Below the pieces are notes generated by a model that was given only the letters and a program-made list of their open reading frames with translations, was not told the origin of the DNA and did not search any database. Position numbers and translations under genes: made by a program. Positions 52,665-53,212 of a stretch of 53,212 bases of DNA are shown one piece after another. The DNA comes from Calditrichales bacterium (lineage in GTDB: Bacteria > Calditrichota > Calditrichia > Calditrichales > J004), in NCBI GenBank assembly GCA_015493745.1, contig WGCN01000040.1:1-53212 (forward strand), in the 5' to 3' direction. Each line of letters opens with the position of its first letter. The first letter of the stretch is position 1.

Positions 52665-53212
52665 ATGAACACATCTTCCCCATTTTTTAATGTCCGGCAA
52701 CAGGCCGTTACCACCCGTCTGGGCCGGGTTATGCTGCCTATCCGTTATTATGATGTTTCCACCGTGCTGTTCTTTTTTTGGGTTCCTTTCGATCTTGCCG
52801 GGGAGATGATTGCCGATTCCGGGATAAAGGCCTGTCGTTTCTTTAATAAAAAGGCCCTGTGCGGCCTGGCCTTTTACCAATACCGGAACTCCGATATCGG
52901 CGCTTATAACGAGGTGGCCCTGGCCACCGCCGTGCATCACAGGGATGAAAAGCGTCCCCGCTATTTATTGGCCGATTTTTTGAAGCCCGTTGCCAAAAGA
53001 AGAGTCGGTTTTTATATCCACCATCTTCCGGTAACCACAGAGCGGGCCTGTGTGGCGGGAAAAGAGATATGGGGTTTTCCCAAATTTACAACCGCCCTGC
53101 CTTTTCATCTTTCCGGAAAGCATTTCGCGGCCGGCGTTGAACACCCCGAAGGTGGAAAGCTGTTTTCAATAGAAACTGATTTTAGCGCGGGCATGCCCGT
53201 TACGGGTTTCGA
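52665..53212 (+). CDS. acetoacetate decarboxylase-family protein (3' end outside the window)
   Basis: The first 182 residues of a protein related to acetoacetate decarboxylase, with no signal peptide. The region GKEIWGFPKF (about residues 127-136) matches the active-site strand, and its Lys would be the Schiff-base residue if alignment holds. The family includes true decarboxylases and Schiff-base enzymes with other reactions, so the exact chemistry is open. AGGGAG lies 6-7 nt before the ATG, 33 bp after the acyl-CoA dehydrogenase gene, in the same direction. The gene runs past the window edge at 53212. Confidence 0.75.
   Translation, partial: MNTSSPFFNVRQQAVTTRLGRVMLPIRYYDVSTVLFFFWVPFDLAGEMIADSGIKACRFFNKKALCGLAFYQYRNSDIGAYNEVALATAVHHRDEKRPRYLLADFLKPVAKRRVGFYIHHLPVTTERACVAGKEIWGFPKFTTALPFHLSGKHFAAGVEHPEGGKLFSIETDFSAGMPVTGF

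Overview
The window (about 50% G+C) reads as chromosomal DNA of a Gram-negative bacterium of the FCB superphylum, most likely a Calditrichota (Caldithrix)-like or neighbouring lineage. The lineage is an inference. It rests on a complete Bat aerotolerance cluster joined to a GldG-type ABC transporter, a one-piece hybrid histidine kinase with a Reg_prop sensor, TamA/TamB, many lipoproteins, and a YbeY whose third metal-ligand His is Asp, as I recall from Bacteroidota-type YbeY. No rRNA, tRNA, CRISPR array, phage or intact insertion sequence was recognised.

Layout. (1) 1-6.6 kb, minus strand: ECF sigma factor, anti-sigma-like membrane protein and Spy/LTXXQ-like protein (overlapping), then a lipoprotein, a thioesterase, an M2 peptidase lipoprotein and the tRNA wobble-uridine pair cmoA-cmoB. 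(2) 6.7-10.3 kb: an A+T-rich island with an orphan HsdR_N-type nuclease-fold protein and 0.5 kb of non-coding DNA, then a CNNM/CorC-family transporter and a small membrane protein. (3) 10.3-27.4 kb: about 17 kb of 18 co-directional, tightly packed genes. They run from a TPR lipoprotein through a BatD-like protein, MoxR, DUF58, a putative outer-membrane barrel, a second BatD-like protein, ABC ATPase, permease, GldG-like protein, DUF4340, BatA, BatB, BatC, a Lys/Asp/Gln-rich protein, BatD and BatE to a SPOR lipoprotein and a TauE/SafE permease. (4) 27.7-35.4 kb, plus strand: Ste24-like M48 protease, TamB, TamA and a second Spy/LTXXQ protein, closed by a perfect bidirectional terminator. (5) 35.6-43.3 kb, minus strand: RmlA/RmlB, an M1 aminopeptidase, YbeY, a PgpH-type HD phosphodiesterase and an acyl-CoA dehydrogenase. 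(6) 43.5-47.4 kb: the hybrid histidine kinase. (7) 47.4-50.0 kb, minus strand: miaB and mtaB. (8) 50.2 kb to the end, plus strand: two translationally coupled acyl-CoA dehydrogenase-like genes and an acetoacetate-decarboxylase-family gene cut by the window edge.

The main theme is envelope biogenesis and stress. The Bat/MoxR/ABC block looks like one multiprotein inner-membrane machine with periplasmic, cell-wall-binding and possibly outer-membrane parts. The ECF cassette and the Tam operon each end in a Spy-like protein. The sigma gene and the distant Spy-like gene share a TGCAA-N18-GTC promoter-like element, which suggests one regulon. The second theme is tRNA modification (CmoA/B, MiaB, MtaB). 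The last region is notable because one acyl-CoA dehydrogenase homologue has lost both its catalytic Glu and its FAD-domain signature while sitting in an operon with an intact partner. That is the pattern of heteromeric acyl-CoA dehydrogenases.
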